Shown: positions 1-7,961, counted from the stretch's first letter. The stretch is DNA of 42,001 nucleotides from Gammaproteobacteria bacterium (GCA_003230545.1 QIFB01000010.1:1-42001); one strand, 5' to 3'. The notes: generated by a model not told the origin, from the letters alone. Numbers and translations are program-made.

Positions 1-187
1 AACAGGTGGTACACACGAAGTGGGCGTCGTCACCAACGCCATTGTCACCCTGGGTACCGTCATCCCGGTCGAAATACTCGAGACTGGTATCGAGATGGCC
101 AATGACCGCGACATCGGCCTGTGCCGCCATCGAGATCCCCCCGGTCAGGATCATGCCAAGCAGTACCGGTGTCTTTTTACTATTCAT
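1..187 (-). CDS. Gram-negative porin, N-terminal part only (runs off window)
   Basis: The reverse strand reads an open frame from an ATG at 185-187 to the window edge, 62 complete codons. The product starts with a signal peptide (positive MNSKK, hydrophobic stretch, AQA cleavage-like site) followed by a beta-strand-like start. It resembles the start of the complete porin at 404-1504, including the signal-peptide ending, a GHLD motif and a FVCTTC motif, so the two are tandem paralogs. As an outer-membrane general porin it would pass small solutes. The Shine-Dalgarno is weak. Family assignment rests on the paralogy; the pore-forming part is outside the window. Confidence 0.8.
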   Translation of the reverse strand, partial: MNSKKTPVLLGMILTGGISMAAQADVAVIGHLDTSLEYFDRDDGTQGDNGVGDDAHFVCTTC

Positions 188-281
188 GCGACTACCCGTA
201 AGTACCGTTGCTCAGAAGTAACGGTTTTAGATTTCTAATTCCTGTTCCCAGTGAGTAGGTTACACATTCATCGGCCTATGT

Positions 282-319
282 GCAACATTAATATACAAAA
301 ATGTTGCGTAAATGCAACA
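282..319. promoter_or_regulatory. Candidate operator TGTTGC-N6-GCAACA upstream of the first porin
   Basis: A perfect 6-bp inverted repeat with a 6-bp spacer lies at 302-319, and a further half-site GCAACA lies at 282-287. The same palindrome with the same spacing occurs upstream of the second porin at 1636-1653. The arrangement (6-N6-6) resembles that of TyrR-type or other dimeric regulators, but the regulator is unknown. Confidence 0.5.
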
Positions 320-349
320 TCTTGCCATCACTGTTCTCAGCCGGGCCCA

Positions 350-382
350 AAAAGGAAACGGGGCCGACTGGCCCCGTTTCCC
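350..382 (-). terminator. Rho-independent terminator of the porin gene
   Basis: An 11-bp perfect GC-rich stem (355-365 with 370-380) around the loop GACT is followed on the reverse strand by a run of five T. It lies 22 bases beyond the porin stop and separates the two porin genes, so each is probably its own transcription unit. Confidence 0.85.
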
Positions 383-403
383 GGCTCTGATCCAGACAAC
401 CGA

Positions 404-1504
404 TCAGAACTTGTGCTTTATACCCGCCGTCCAGGCCGTGTTGTCGCCACCACCGGTACCGGTGCCGCCTTCAATATCTTTACAGACCGCCACATCCATA
501 CCGTTTGCGTAGATGTTGTTCATGTTCGCATCACAGTCAGCCGCGCTGTAACCGGCGTAGACCTTGGTGCGCTTGCTCATTTTGTGGATGCCGACGATCG
601 ACCAGGTGGTGTATTCCTCGTCACTAAAACCCCCGCCCCTGAAGTCGGCTTCACCCTCACCGTAGGCCGCATAGATCATGTTGTTACCCATGGTGTAAGT
701 ACCGCCAAGGTGCCAGACCGTCAGGCCGTCGGCAGCCGCAAAGGTAGAATCATCTTCGGAATCTTCAAACTGACCGAAGACCGAGAAGTTGTTCAGGACG
801 TACTTGCCGCCGATCTTCCAGGCGCTAATGTCGCCCTGGCCTGCAGTATCACCGCCATCGTTGGTCATGTAGTCACCGAAGACCAGGATGCCGCCGTTCT
901 CGTAGCTGACGCCCAGGCCGTACGGGTTGTCGTCTTCCGTGGTGTCCGCAGAATCCAGCGTAAAGAACCCACCAACCTTGATGCCATTCCAGCTCGGGCT
1001 GTCATAACGCGCAGTGTTGTCGGCACGGCCCTGCAGCTCTTCGCCGGCGCCGAGGTGGAAGTTGGACTGCAAACTACGACTACGTGCCTGGACCACGGTG
1101 CGGTAGATCGGGTCGATCGCGGCACCATGGGACTTGTACTGCGTGGAGATGGTACCCACGCGGACCTGGCCCCATTGGCTGCCCTTCAGACCCAGCCATT
1201 GGTCACGATCGATCATGGAACCGCTGAATCCACCGCCGTTACGATTGTTTATGTCAAATTGGAAGTCGAGTTTGAAAATGGCTGTCAGGCCGTTACCCAG
1301 GTCCTCGCTGCCATAGAAGCCGACGGCACAAGTGGTACACACGAAGTTGGTGTCGCCGTCATCGCTACCTTTCTTACCGTCAATATCGTATGCGAGAATG
1401 GCTTCGTCGAGATGGCCCTTGATCTGGACGTCCGCCTGGGCAAGGCCCATGCCGCCGAGCAGGATCGTGGCGATCGTTGCTGGTAAAAGTTTTTTCACGT
1501 TCAT
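404..1504 (-). CDS. Gram-negative general porin
   Basis: This 366-aa protein has a signal peptide (residues 1-24, ending AQA), an SEDLGNGL segment around residue 70 typical of proteobacterial trimeric porins, alternating beta-strand character throughout, and a C-terminal phenylalanine (HKF), the usual outer-membrane assembly signal. It is predicted to form a 16-stranded outer-membrane channel; substrate is unknown, though many acidic residues suggest cation preference. The start has a good AAGGGG ribosome site. A Cys pair (CTTC, near residue 56) shared with the upstream paralog and two further Cys near the C-terminus are unusual for porins. A terminator follows the stop. Confidence 0.9.
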   Translation of the reverse strand: MNVKKLLPATIATILLGGMGLAQADVQIKGHLDEAILAYDIDGKKGSDDGDTNFVCTTCAVGFYGSEDLGNGLTAIFKLDFQFDINNRNGGGFSGSMIDRDQWLGLKGSQWGQVRVGTISTQYKSHGAAIDPIYRTVVQARSRSLQSNFHLGAGEELQGRADNTARYDSPSWNGIKVGGFFTLDSADTTEDDNPYGLGVSYENGGILVFGDYMTNDGGDTAGQGDISAWKIGGKYVLNNFSVFGQFEDSEDDSTFAAADGLTVWHLGGTYTMGNNMIYAAYGEGEADFRGGGFSDEEYTTWSIVGIHKMSKRTKVYAGYSAADCDANMNNIYANGMDVAVCKDIEGGTGTGGGDNTAWTAGIKHKF

Positions 1505-1848
1505 GATTTTCCCCTTAACACAGTTAATAAAAAAGTTGACTGCTAAAAGCTGCTGTCATTGCACGCGAGCACTTTACAACAACAAAATGTATTTATGCAA
1601 CAACTTTTTTCAAAAAAACTACATTTTCAGTTTTTTGTTGCATTCAGGCAACATTACCCGGTCCCCCGGCCCCTGCGTGATCGCCTTCATTTATATTTTC
1701 TACTTATATTTTATATAGTTAGCGTCCATCCATAAACCAGCGAAAATTTGTAGCCCGGATATGCAGCAGGCGGGATTCATTCCGCCGCCATACGTTACTC
1801 CATAATATGACTACCGGCCGGCAGGGGTTCTCATCCTGGTCCGCCATA
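1505..1848. other. Intergenic stretch between porin and tRNA-Gln
   Basis: No convincing gene is visible. The stretch holds the porin promoter region, AT-rich sequence around 1685-1720, and a degenerate copy of the TAGCCCGGAT dispersed repeat at about 1750-1788. The porin unit and the ribosomal-protein unit are both on the reverse strand. Confidence 0.5.
1597..1653. promoter_or_regulatory. Candidate porin operator and promoter region
   Basis: The palindrome TGTTGC-N6-GCAACA is at 1636-1653 and a lone half-site GCAACA at 1597-1602. On the reverse strand the half-site overlaps a possible -35 (TTGCAT), with TAAAGT 18 bases further as a possible -10, ahead of the porin start at 1504. The motif matches the one upstream of the paralogous porin. 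Regulator unknown. Confidence 0.45.
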
Positions 1849-1872
1849 ACAAAACCCGCCTGGTGGCGGGCT
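1849..1872 (-). terminator. Rho-independent terminator after tRNA-Gln
   Basis: A CCCGCC/GGCGGG stem (1855-1860 with 1865-1870) with loop TGGT is followed on the reverse strand by TTTTG. It is the first terminator after rplM-rpsI-tRNA-Gln, so these three probably form one transcript. Confidence 0.8.
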
Positions 1873-1879
1873 TCATTAA

Positions 1880-1953
1880 TGGCTGGCGGACTAGGATTCG
1901 AACCTAGATTAGAGGAGTCAGAGTCCTCTGTCCTGCCGTTAGACGATCCGCCA
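1880..1953 (-). tRNA. tRNA-Gln (anticodon CUG)
   Basis: The reverse strand folds into a full cloverleaf of 74 nt. The 7-bp acceptor stem pairs TGGCGGA with TCCGCCA, the discriminator is G, and CCA is encoded. The anticodon stem GAGGA/TCCTC encloses loop CTCTGAC with anticodon CTG, and the T-arm carries GGTTCGAATCC. It reads CAG codons. It starts 9 nt after the rpsI stop and has its own downstream terminator, so it is most likely processed from the ribosomal-protein transcript. Confidence 0.97.
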
Positions 1954-1962
1954 ACAGGTGGG

Positions 1963-2352
1963 TTAACGCTTGGAGAACTGCGGTGCGCGGCGGGCCTTGT
2001 GCAGACCAATTTTCTTGCGCTCGACCTGGCGGGCGTCGCGGGTGACAAAACCGGCGCGCCGCAGGGATGAGCGCAGCTCGCCGTCATACTCCATGAGTGC
2101 ACGGGTAATCCCGTGCCGGATGGCGCCGGCCTGGCCACTGCTGCCGCCGCCTTTTACCGTGATGGAAATATCAAAACTGTCCGCCATGTTGGCGGTCTGC
2201 AGCGGTTGACGCACAATCATGCGCGCGGTTTCACGGCCAAAATACTGGTCCAGCGGCCGCTTGTTGACGGTGATGCTGCCCTTGCCCTTGCGCAGGAAAA
2301 CGCGTGCTGTTGAAGTCTTGCGGCGTCCGGTACTGTAGTAGATATCACTCAT
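1963..2352 (-). CDS. rpsI: 30S ribosomal protein S9
   Basis: This 129-aa protein matches S9 along its length. It has the N-terminal [15 protein letters not shown] segment, the central [15 protein letters not shown] motif, and the basic C-terminal tail ending RRAPQFSKR that reaches the P-site tRNA in the small subunit. It lies 29 nt downstream of rplM in the standard rplM-rpsI order. A tRNA-Gln gene follows after 9 nt, which is not the usual neighbour. Confidence 0.98.
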   Translation of the reverse strand: MSDIYYSTGRRKTSTARVFLRKGKGSITVNKRPLDQYFGRETARMIVRQPLQTANMADSFDISITVKGGGSSGQAGAIRHGITRALMEYDGELRSSLRRAGFVTRDARQVERKKIGLHKARRAPQFSKR

Positions 2353-2381
2353 ATTCGAGGGTTCCTGTGAATCCTGTGTGC

Positions 2382-2810
2382 CTAGAGTTCCAGTGGCCTG
2401 GGTTGCTGGGCGGCGTGGCGGTGGTCCGGTCCCGCGTAGACCTTGAGCTTGCGATACATGGCACGACCCAGCGGGTTTTTCGGCAACATGCCCTTGACGG
2501 CCAGCTCAATGACCCGTCCCGGCTTTCTTTCCTGCAGCTTTTCGAAACTGATCGATTTCAGGTTGCCCACATAGCCGGTGTGGTGGTGATACATCTTGTC
2601 GGTCACCTTGTTCCCCGTCACCCGCACCTTGTTGGCATTGATAACAATGATATAGTCGCCGGTATCCACATGCGGCGTATATTCCGGCTTGTGCTTCCCG
2701 CGCAGACGGCGTGCCACTTCCGAGGCCAGCCGCCCCAGGGTCTTGTCGGCTGCGTCAACGACGAACCAGCCATGGTTCACCTCGTGCGGTTTTGCGGAAA
2801 ATGTCCCCAT
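2382..2810 (-). CDS. rplM: 50S ribosomal protein L13
   Basis: This 142-aa protein is full length for L13. It shows the N-terminal [14 protein letters not shown] segment, the [13 protein letters not shown] core, and the [20 protein letters not shown] motif near the C-terminus. It is an early-assembly protein of the large subunit and pairs with rpsI downstream. A GGAG ribosome site precedes the ATG. The leader contains a possible weak promoter (TTGTAA-N17-TAACAT), and further upstream a structured RNA with a terminator that may be either a separate RNA or part of the leader. Confidence 0.98.
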   Translation of the reverse strand: MGTFSAKPHEVNHGWFVVDAADKTLGRLASEVARRLRGKHKPEYTPHVDTGDYIIVINANKVRVTGNKVTDKMYHHHTGYVGNLKSISFEKLQERKPGRVIELAVKGMLPKNPLGRAMYRKLKVYAGPDHRHAAQQPRPLEL

Positions 2811-2898
2811 CAGAGTCGCTCCGATACTGCCCAGAATACAAGAGCGGGGATGTTACATAAGCGGCTGGAAACTTACAAGACTCGGCCTTATTGCGGGC

Positions 2899-2928
2899 AA
2901 AAAAAAGCGCGGTTCGTAAACCGCGCTT
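2899..2928 (-). terminator. Rho-independent terminator upstream of rplM
   Basis: A perfect 10-bp stem (AAGCGCGGTT at 2905-2914 with AACCGCGCTT at 2919-2928) around a CGTA loop is followed on the reverse strand by eight T. It ends transcripts entering from the promoter at 3009-3037 or from the ferredoxin gene, or it acts as an attenuator for rplM. Confidence 0.85.
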
Positions 2929-3002
2929 GATAAAACCTCCTTGGGGGGAGGTGGAGGAGCACTGACTGGCTAATGAAGATAGGGGGGCAAGCCAATCAGC
3001 GT
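2899..3002 (-). ncRNA. Candidate small RNA with C-rich hairpin loops (or rplM leader)
   Basis: On the reverse strand a promoter (3009-3037) and a strong terminator (2899-2928) bracket about 100 nt without a reading frame. Between them are two hairpins. An 8-bp stem with one G-U pair (2990-2997 with 2964-2971) has a loop holding six C. A 6-bp ACCTCC/GGAGGT stem (2947-2952 with 2935-2940) has a CCCCAA loop. The segment also carries CTCCTCC, complementary to Shine-Dalgarno sequences, reminiscent of anti-SD C-rich sRNAs such as the CCUCCUCCC-loop family. An attenuating rplM leader is the alternative. Confidence 0.45.
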
Positions 3003-3008
3003 GTTAGC

Positions 3009-3037
3009 ATTCTCTAATATACTGGCGGAGAAGTCAA
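3009..3037 (-). promoter_or_regulatory. Sigma-70-type promoter upstream of the candidate RNA
   Basis: On the reverse strand, TTGACT (3032-3037) is separated by 17 bases from GAGAAT (3009-3014), with predicted start near 3002. It points at the structured RNA and, beyond its terminator, at rplM. Confidence 0.5.
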
Positions 3038-3145
3038 GCGTCGAAATGATTTACTTTGCAGTTAGCGGCGGAAAATACGTATCTATCTGTTTTTAAATGT
3101 ATTGTAAAAACTTAGTAGGAATAACTTACAGAATTGCGACCGTGT

Positions 3146-3454
3146 CTAGATCCGCAGACGCTCCACGATGCGCCCGTTGACCAGGTGTTCCTCGATGATT
3201 TCATCGACATCTGACTGATCAATATAGGTATACCAGACCCCTTCCGGGTACACGACCAGCACCGGGCCCTCCTGGCAACGATCGAGACAGCCGGCCGTAT
3301 TGATACGCACCCCGTCGCGCCCGGCGATCCCGAGCTGCTTGCTGCGCAGCTTGGCGTAAGCGCGCATGCCCTGCGCATCGAAGCGCTGGCAGCAGTCACT
3401 GCCATCGGTGCGCAGGTTGGTGCAGAAAAATACATGGTAGCGGTAACAGGCCAT
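3146..3454 (-). CDS. Thioredoxin-like [2Fe-2S] ferredoxin
   Basis: This small (102 aa) protein matches the thioredoxin-fold [2Fe-2S] ferredoxins. YRYHVFFCTN opens the fold, and the cluster cysteines would be C11, C21 or C22, C56 and C60 (TAGCLDRCQEGP is the family's second Cys motif). It is an electron carrier of the cytoplasm; its partner is not evident here. The start at MACYRYH is chosen because the family begins just before YRYHVFF; an upstream ATG at 3469 adds five residues, and neither start has a strong ribosome site. It is transcribed divergently from coq7. Confidence 0.88.
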   Translation of the reverse strand: MACYRYHVFFCTNLRTDGSDCCQRFDAQGMRAYAKLRSKQLGIAGRDGVRINTAGCLDRCQEGPVLVVYPEGVWYTYIDQSDVDEIIEEHLVNGRIVERLRI

Positions 3455-3532
3455 GCACGCACCATACAAGATGGTCGTCCGGCATGACAGCAGGCCCGGG
3501 ACGCGCTGTCATGAACATGCTATGTTGAATAC

Positions 3533-4177
3533 ATGCCCTCCAGGAACCGGAATTTTACCGATCACTGCATCGAGCAGCTCGACCAGGCGGTGCGCACCGT
3601 ATTTGGCGAACCCTCCGGATCAGACCGGTCCAACCCCGCAGAACCGCTGCAGGACGACGAGTTCACCGCTACCGGCCAGGCGGATAGCAGCTGCCTGATG
3701 CGCGTTAATCATGCGGGCGAGGTGTGCGCACAGGCGCTCTACCAGGGACAGGCGCTGACCGCCCGGAACCGTGCCGTCCGGGACCGGATGCAACAGGCCG
3801 CTGACGAGGAAAACGATCACCTGTCCTGGTGCCGGCAACGCATCGGGGAACTCGGCGGCCACACCAGCCTGTTGAACCCGGTCTGGTATACCGGCTCATT
3901 CCTGCTGGGTGCGGCAACCGGACTGCTCGGCGACAAGTGGAGTCTCGGATTCCTGGCAGAAACCGAGCAGCAGGTCGTCAAACACCTGGAAGGTCACCTG
4001 CAACGCCTGCCGGATAACGATAACAAGTCCCGGGCAATCCTCGAGCAGATGAAGACCGATGAGGCAAAACACCGGGAAACCGCCATCAACAGCGGCGGCA
4101 CCGAGCTGCCGGAACCGGCCAGGAAGGCCATGGCGCTGATGTCCCGCGTCATGACCACGATGGCCTACCGAATCTGA
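3533..4177 (+). CDS. coq7: Coq7-type demethoxyubiquinone hydroxylase
   Basis: This 214-aa di-iron carboxylate protein catalyses C6 hydroxylation of demethoxyubiquinone in ubiquinone synthesis, the role of UbiF in E. coli. Likely iron ligands are visible: E63 in RVNHAGE, E93 and H96 in EENDH, E145, and E177/H180 in DEAKH. A hydrophobic GSFLLGAATGLLG stretch (121-133) fits membrane association. Length and motifs match the bacterial family. Its last 13 bases overlap the end of the convergent OsmC-like gene. Confidence 0.95.
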   Translation: MPSRNRNFTDHCIEQLDQAVRTVFGEPSGSDRSNPAEPLQDDEFTATGQADSSCLMRVNHAGEVCAQALYQGQALTARNRAVRDRMQQAADEENDHLSWCRQRIGELGGHTSLLNPVWYTGSFLLGAATGLLGDKWSLGFLAETEQQVVKHLEGHLQRLPDNDNKSRAILEQMKTDEAKHRETAINSGGTELPEPARKAMALMSRVMTTMAYRI

Positions 4178-4590
4178 GCCGGCACGACCTCGAAATCATG
4201 GGTGATGTCAGCGGCCTTGCCCAGCATGATCGAGGCGGAGCAGTACTTCTCGGCCGACAGGCGCACGGCCCGCTCAACCTGCTTTGCTGACAGGCCATCG
4301 CCACTGACGATGAAGTGCACATGGATGCGGGTAAACACTTTCGGCACCGTGTCGGCGCGCTCGGCATCGATCTCCACCACGCAATCGGTCACCGGCTGGC
4401 GCGCCTTGCCGAGTATCAGCATGACATCAAATGCCGTGCAGCCACCCATGCCAATCAGCAGCATCTCCATGGGGCGAATTCCCGTGTCCCGGCCGCCGCT
4501 GTCGCGCGGACCGTCCATGACCACGCTGTGGCCACTACCTGACTCGCCAACAAACGCGGCCCCTTCCAGCCACTTGATTCGTGCCTTCAT
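4165..4590 (-). CDS. OsmC/Ohr family protein (YhfA-like)
   Basis: A protein of 141 aa from MKARIKW, chosen because GGGGGATGC gives a ribosome site there and the family starts at this point. It has the OsmC signature PMEMLLIGMGGCTAFDVMLIL with one conserved Cys, and a second conserved Cys in SAEKYCSASIML. OsmC/Ohr proteins are thiol peroxidases; the YhfA branch is uncharacterised, so the substrate is unknown. It is divergent from crp, the same arrangement as yhfA-crp in E. coli, and a consensus CRP site lies between them. Confidence 0.9.
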   Translation of the reverse strand: MKARIKWLEGAAFVGESGSGHSVVMDGPRDSGGRDTGIRPMEMLLIGMGGCTAFDVMLILGKARQPVTDCVVEIDAERADTVPKVFTRIHVHFIVSGDGLSAKQVERAVRLSAEKYCSASIMLGKAADITHDFEVVPAQIR

Positions 4591-4612
4591 GCATCCCCCG
4601 GAATCCAAGGAC

Positions 4613-4628
4613 TGTGAAGCCTATCACA
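4613..4628. promoter_or_regulatory. CRP-binding site between osmC-like gene and crp
   Basis: TGTGA-N6-TCACA matches the CRP consensus in both half-sites, with extra symmetry outside (AACTGTGA on one strand, ACTGTGA on the other). It lies 22 bp upstream of the OsmC-like start and about 87 bp upstream of the crp start, so it could serve crp autoregulation and control of its neighbour. Confidence 0.8.
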
Positions 4629-4714
4629 GTTCCCTGCGGGTCCAGACCGGGGTCTCAAGATCGCCGCCGCTGCGCCGATAGCAGCGTATGCTAGGACTTC
4701 CACAGGCCATTGAT

Positions 4715-5353
4715 ATGAACACCTCCAGGATCCCGGATGTTGCAAATCCCTGCGTCCAGCGGTTCCTGGAACATTGCCATCGACGCAAGTACCCTGGCAA
4801 AAGTGTCATCATCTATGCCGGCGATCAGCCGGACGTGCTCTATTACATTATCAACGGTTCGGTCAGTGTCCTGATCGAGGACGAAGACGGCCACGAAATC
4901 GTGCTGGCGTATATCAATGCCGGCGGGTTCTTCGGGGAGATGGGATTGTTCGGTGAACAGCCCAACCGCAGTGCCTGGGTGCGGACCCGCGGTGAGTGCG
5001 AAGTCGCGGAGATCAGCTATTCACGGTTTCGCGCACTCAGCAAGGAAGACCCGGATATCCTGCTGGAACTGACTGCCCAGCTGGCTACCCGGTTGCGCAA
5101 GACCAGCCGCAAGGTAAGCAACCTGGCGTTCCTGGATGTCACCGGGCGCATTGCGCACACCCTGCTGGAACTCTGCAAGGAACCGGATGCCATGACGCAC
5201 CCGGACGGCATGCAGATCAAGATTACCCGCCAGGAAATCGGCCGCATCGTCGGCTGCTCCCGGGAAATGGCCGGGCGCGTTCTGAAGGCGCTTACCGAAC
5301 AGGGCCACATCCTGGCCAAGGGCAAGACCATCGTGGTATTCGGGGCTAGGTAA
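4715..5353 (+). CDS. crp: cAMP-activated global regulator CRP (Vfr/Crp family)
   Basis: A 212-aa protein from MNTSRIPD, close to the 210 residues of E. coli CRP; an in-frame ATG at 4688 would add nine residues not seen in the family. The N-terminal cyclic-nucleotide domain carries FGEMGLF and NRSAWVR, the phosphate-binding cassette with its Arg-Ser pair. The C-terminal helix-turn-helix carries [15 protein letters not shown], nearly identical to E. coli, so recognition of TGTGA-N6-TCACA is expected. That site is present upstream. The 3' end overlaps the end of convergent trpC by 8 bp. Confidence 0.95.
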   Translation: MNTSRIPDVANPCVQRFLEHCHRRKYPGKSVIIYAGDQPDVLYYIINGSVSVLIEDEDGHEIVLAYINAGGFFGEMGLFGEQPNRSAWVRTRGECEVAEISYSRFRALSKEDPDILLELTAQLATRLRKTSRKVSNLAFLDVTGRIAHTLLELCKEPDAMTHPDGMQIKITRQEIGRIVGCSREMAGRVLKALTEQGHILAKGKTIVVFGAR

Positions 5354-6143
5354 ACAATTCCCGGAGTTTTTCGCCCGGCTCGGGCGCTTTCATAAAGGCC
5401 TCACCCACCAGAAAGGCATTAACACCACGCGAGCGCATCAGCGACACATCGTCCACGGTGTGAATACCACTCTCGGTCACCACCAGGCGCTCATCCGGAA
5501 TCAGGTCCAGGAATCCCAGCGTCACGTCAAGACGGGTCTCAAATGAGCGCAGGTCACGGTTGTTGATCCCGATCAACGGGGCATCGGTCCGCAGGGCACG
5601 GTCCAGTTCCTCGCGATCATGCACTTCCATCAGCACATCCATGCCCAGGTTCCCCGCCAGCTGCATCAACTCCAGCAGCATGGCATCTCCCAGTGCCGCC
5701 ACGATCAGCAGGATGCAGTCTGCACCGATGGCCCGTGCCTCGTACACCTGGTACGGGTCGATGATGAAGTCCTTGCGCAACACCGGCAGTGCGCAGGCGG
5801 CACGCGCCTGCACCAGGCAGGCCTCACTACCCTTGAAGAAATCGGCATCGGTGAGCACCGACAGGCAGGTCGCACCACCGCGCTCGTAGCTGGCGGCAAT
5901 CTGTGCCGGATCGAAATCCTCGCGCAGGATGCCACGGCTGGGCGAGGCCTTCTTCACTTCCGCAATGACGGACGGACGGCCGGCCGCGGTGGTGCTGCGC
6001 ATGGCCGCGAGAAAACCGCGTACCGGATCCGCCTCACCTGCGCGTTCAGCCAGTTCCTTCAGGCTGCACTGGCGATTGCGCTCGTCGACCTCCTCGGCCT
6101 TGCGTGCCAGGATTTTTTTCAGGATGTCCGGTGTATCAGTCAT
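5346..6143 (-). CDS. trpC: Indole-3-glycerol-phosphate synthase
   Basis: This 265-aa TIM-barrel enzyme converts 1-(2-carboxyphenylamino)-1-deoxyribulose-5-phosphate to indole-3-glycerol phosphate in tryptophan synthesis. Motifs seen are [12 protein letters not shown] (catalytic Lys), [17 protein letters not shown] and VTESGIHT near the phosphate site. It is a stand-alone TrpC, not fused to TrpF. It is the last gene of the trp run, 137 nt after trpD, and that gap holds a palindromic dispersed repeat. Confidence 0.97.
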   Translation of the reverse strand: MTDTPDILKKILARKAEEVDERNRQCSLKELAERAGEADPVRGFLAAMRSTTAAGRPSVIAEVKKASPSRGILREDFDPAQIAASYERGGATCLSVLTDADFFKGSEACLVQARAACALPVLRKDFIIDPYQVYEARAIGADCILLIVAALGDAMLLELMQLAGNLGMDVLMEVHDREELDRALRTDAPLIGINNRDLRSFETRLDVTLGFLDLIPDERLVVTESGIHTVDDVSLMRSRGVNAFLVGEAFMKAPEPGEKLRELFT

Positions 6144-6189
6144 GCTGGTTAACTCGATTATGAAACCTGTGATTTACAGTAGTTTGTCT

Positions 6190-6246
6190 GGCGGAATAAA
6201 TTCCGCCCTACAGCACCACTTTTTGCAGGGCCGAATTAATTCGGCC
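6190..6246. repeat. Dispersed double-palindrome repeat (family A), copy 1
   Basis: Two palindromes are joined by about 20 bases: a GGCGGAA/TTCCGCC stem with TAAA loop at 6190-6207, and the perfect 18-bp GGCCGAATTAATTCGGCC at 6229-6246. The order and linker (CCCTACA...TTGCAGGG) recur at 22890-22953 and 36688-36743. This copy sits between trpD and trpC and could affect their transcript. Confidence 0.75.
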
Positions 6247-6280
6247 TGGTACATACCGGGCCACTACCATTTCAATCCAT

Positions 6281-7297
6281 TCAAACCGTATTGGACACCT
6301 CGATGAGAGCAGCTAGCGTTTGCCCGGCCTTGCCATTCTCCAGCGCCTCTGCTGCCAGCTGCACACCGTCATTCAGTGAATCCGCAATACCCGCTGCGTA
6401 AATGGCTGCACCGGCATTCAACGCGACGATATCCCGTGCCGGCCCGGGCGTGTTGTCAAACACGCCGCGAATCATGGCCAGGCTTTGTTCCGCATCTGCT
6501 ACGACCAGTGCAGACAATTCAGCACGCTGCAGCCCGAAGTCCTCGGGCGCTATCTGGCAGGTCGAGATCTCGCCATTCTTTAATTCCGCAACCTGCGTCG
6601 ACGACCCGATACTGATTTCGTCCAGCCCGTCATCTGCATGCACCACCAGCACATGCTCGCTGCCCAGCTGCTTCAGCACCTGTGCCAGCGGCTCCACCCA
6701 CTGCTTGCTGAACACCCCGAGGATCTGGTTGGGGGCGCCGGCCGGGTTGGTCAGCGGGCCAAGCAGGTTGAATACGGTGCGCACCCCCATTTCCTTGCGC
6801 GGGCCAATGGCGTGTTTCATGGCACTGTGATGCCTGGGCGCGAACAGGAAGCCGACGCCGACCTGCTCGATACACGTGGCCACCTGGCCGGGGTCCAGGT
6901 CCAGCCGCACCCCGGCGGCTTCCAGCACATCGGCACTGCCGGAACTGCTCGACACGGAGCGGTTACCGTGTTTTGCCACCTTGCCACCCGCGGCGGCAGT
7001 AACAATGGCGCTGGCCGTCGAGATATTGAAGGTGCTGGCCCCGTCACCGCCGGTACCACAGGTGTCCACCAGGTGCGGACCGGCCACCTCGACGTGTGTG
7101 GCCAGCTCACGCATCACCTGCGCGGCACTGGCAATCTCGTCCACGGTCTCGCCCTTCATGCGCAGCCCGACGAGGAACCCGCCGACCTGCGCCGGCGTGG
7201 CCTGCCCGGTCATGATCAGCCGCATGACGGCCTCCATGTCGGCGGCCGCAAGATCGCGGCCTTCGGTGACAGCACGAATGGCAGCTTGCATGTCCAT
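6281..7297 (-). CDS. trpD: Anthranilate phosphoribosyltransferase
   Basis: This 338-aa enzyme transfers phosphoribose from PRPP to anthranilate. The PRPP-binding motif [16 protein letters not shown] (about residues 78-93), [19 protein letters not shown], and the GPLTNPAGA segment are all present and normal. It follows trpG by 54 nt; that gap contains a TAGCCCGGATG repeat. It is full length for a stand-alone TrpD. Confidence 0.97.
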   Translation of the reverse strand: MDMQAAIRAVTEGRDLAAADMEAVMRLIMTGQATPAQVGGFLVGLRMKGETVDEIASAAQVMRELATHVEVAGPHLVDTCGTGGDGASTFNISTASAIVTAAAGGKVAKHGNRSVSSSSGSADVLEAAGVRLDLDPGQVATCIEQVGVGFLFAPRHHSAMKHAIGPRKEMGVRTVFNLLGPLTNPAGAPNQILGVFSKQWVEPLAQVLKQLGSEHVLVVHADDGLDEISIGSSTQVAELKNGEISTCQIAPEDFGLQRAELSALVVADAEQSLAMIRGVFDNTPGPARDIVALNAGAAIYAAGIADSLNDGVQLAAEALENGKAGQTLAALIEVSNTV

Positions 7298-7317
7298 TTA
7301 ACAGTTCCTCATCAAGG

Positions 7318-7348
7318 TAGCCCGGATGCAGCGTAGCGAAATCCGGGG
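7318..7348. repeat. TAGCCCGGATG dispersed palindromic repeat (family B), trpG-trpD gap
   Basis: An imperfect palindrome opening GTAGCCCGGATG and closing AATCCGGGG fills the gap between trpG and trpD. Related copies occur at about 1750, 12321, 36188, 36240, 37531 and 37589. Confidence 0.8.
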
Positions 7349-7351
7349 CAT

Positions 7352-7930
7352 CTATTGCTCCAGAAAATTGCGCAGCAAGTCATGCCCGCAACCGGTGAGA
7401 ATGGACTCCGGGTGAAACTGGACCCCCTCCACCGCCAGCCCCCGGTGGCGCACACCCATGATCTCGTCGCGGTTGCCCGCTGTATCTTCGGTCCATGCGG
7501 TCACTTCCAGGCACTCCGGCAACGAGTCGGATTCGATGACCAGCGAGTGATAACGGGTCGCCTCGAACGGCTGCGGCAGTCCCCGGAATATCCCGGTGTC
7601 GGCATGCCGGATCATGGAGGTCTTGCCGTGCATAATGGCACGCGCATGCCCGATGCGCCCGCCGAAAGCCTGGCCGATACTCTGGTGCCCCAGGCAGACG
7701 CCGAGGATCGGCACTACCCCGGCAAACTGCCGGATCACATCCACCGACACGCCGGCCTCGTTCGGGGTACACGGTCCCGGTGAGATCACAATCTTTTCCG
7801 GCCCGAGCGCAGTGATTTCCTCCACGGTAATACGGTCGTTGCGATACACCTGCACCTCGGCCCCCAGTTCCCCGAGGTACTGCACCAGGTTGTAGGTAAA
7901 TGAATCGTAATTGTCGATCATCAGCAACAT
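7352..7930 (-). CDS. trpG: Anthranilate synthase glutamine amidotransferase component
   Basis: This 192-aa class I glutamine amidotransferase supplies ammonia to TrpE. The triad is visible: C79 in [10 protein letters not shown], and H173 and E175 in VQFHPESIL. The N-terminal [17 protein letters not shown] is typical of TrpG/PabA. It is stand-alone and separated from trpE by an inserted TPR-sulfotransferase gene. It might also serve PabB, as no other amidotransferase of this type is in the window. Confidence 0.96.
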   Translation of the reverse strand: MLLMIDNYDSFTYNLVQYLGELGAEVQVYRNDRITVEEITALGPEKIVISPGPCTPNEAGVSVDVIRQFAGVVPILGVCLGHQSIGQAFGGRIGHARAIMHGKTSMIRHADTGIFRGLPQPFEATRYHSLVIESDSLPECLEVTAWTEDTAGNRDEIMGVRHRGLAVEGVQFHPESILTGCGHDLLRNFLEQ

Positions 7931-7961
7931 GGTTCATTCATCCTGTTGATTATTATACATA

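Noticed and set aside
251-1486. 411-codon open frame on the forward strand opposite the porin
   Set aside because: It is antisense to a clear porin with signal peptide and terminator; long antisense frames are a by-product of codon bias here.
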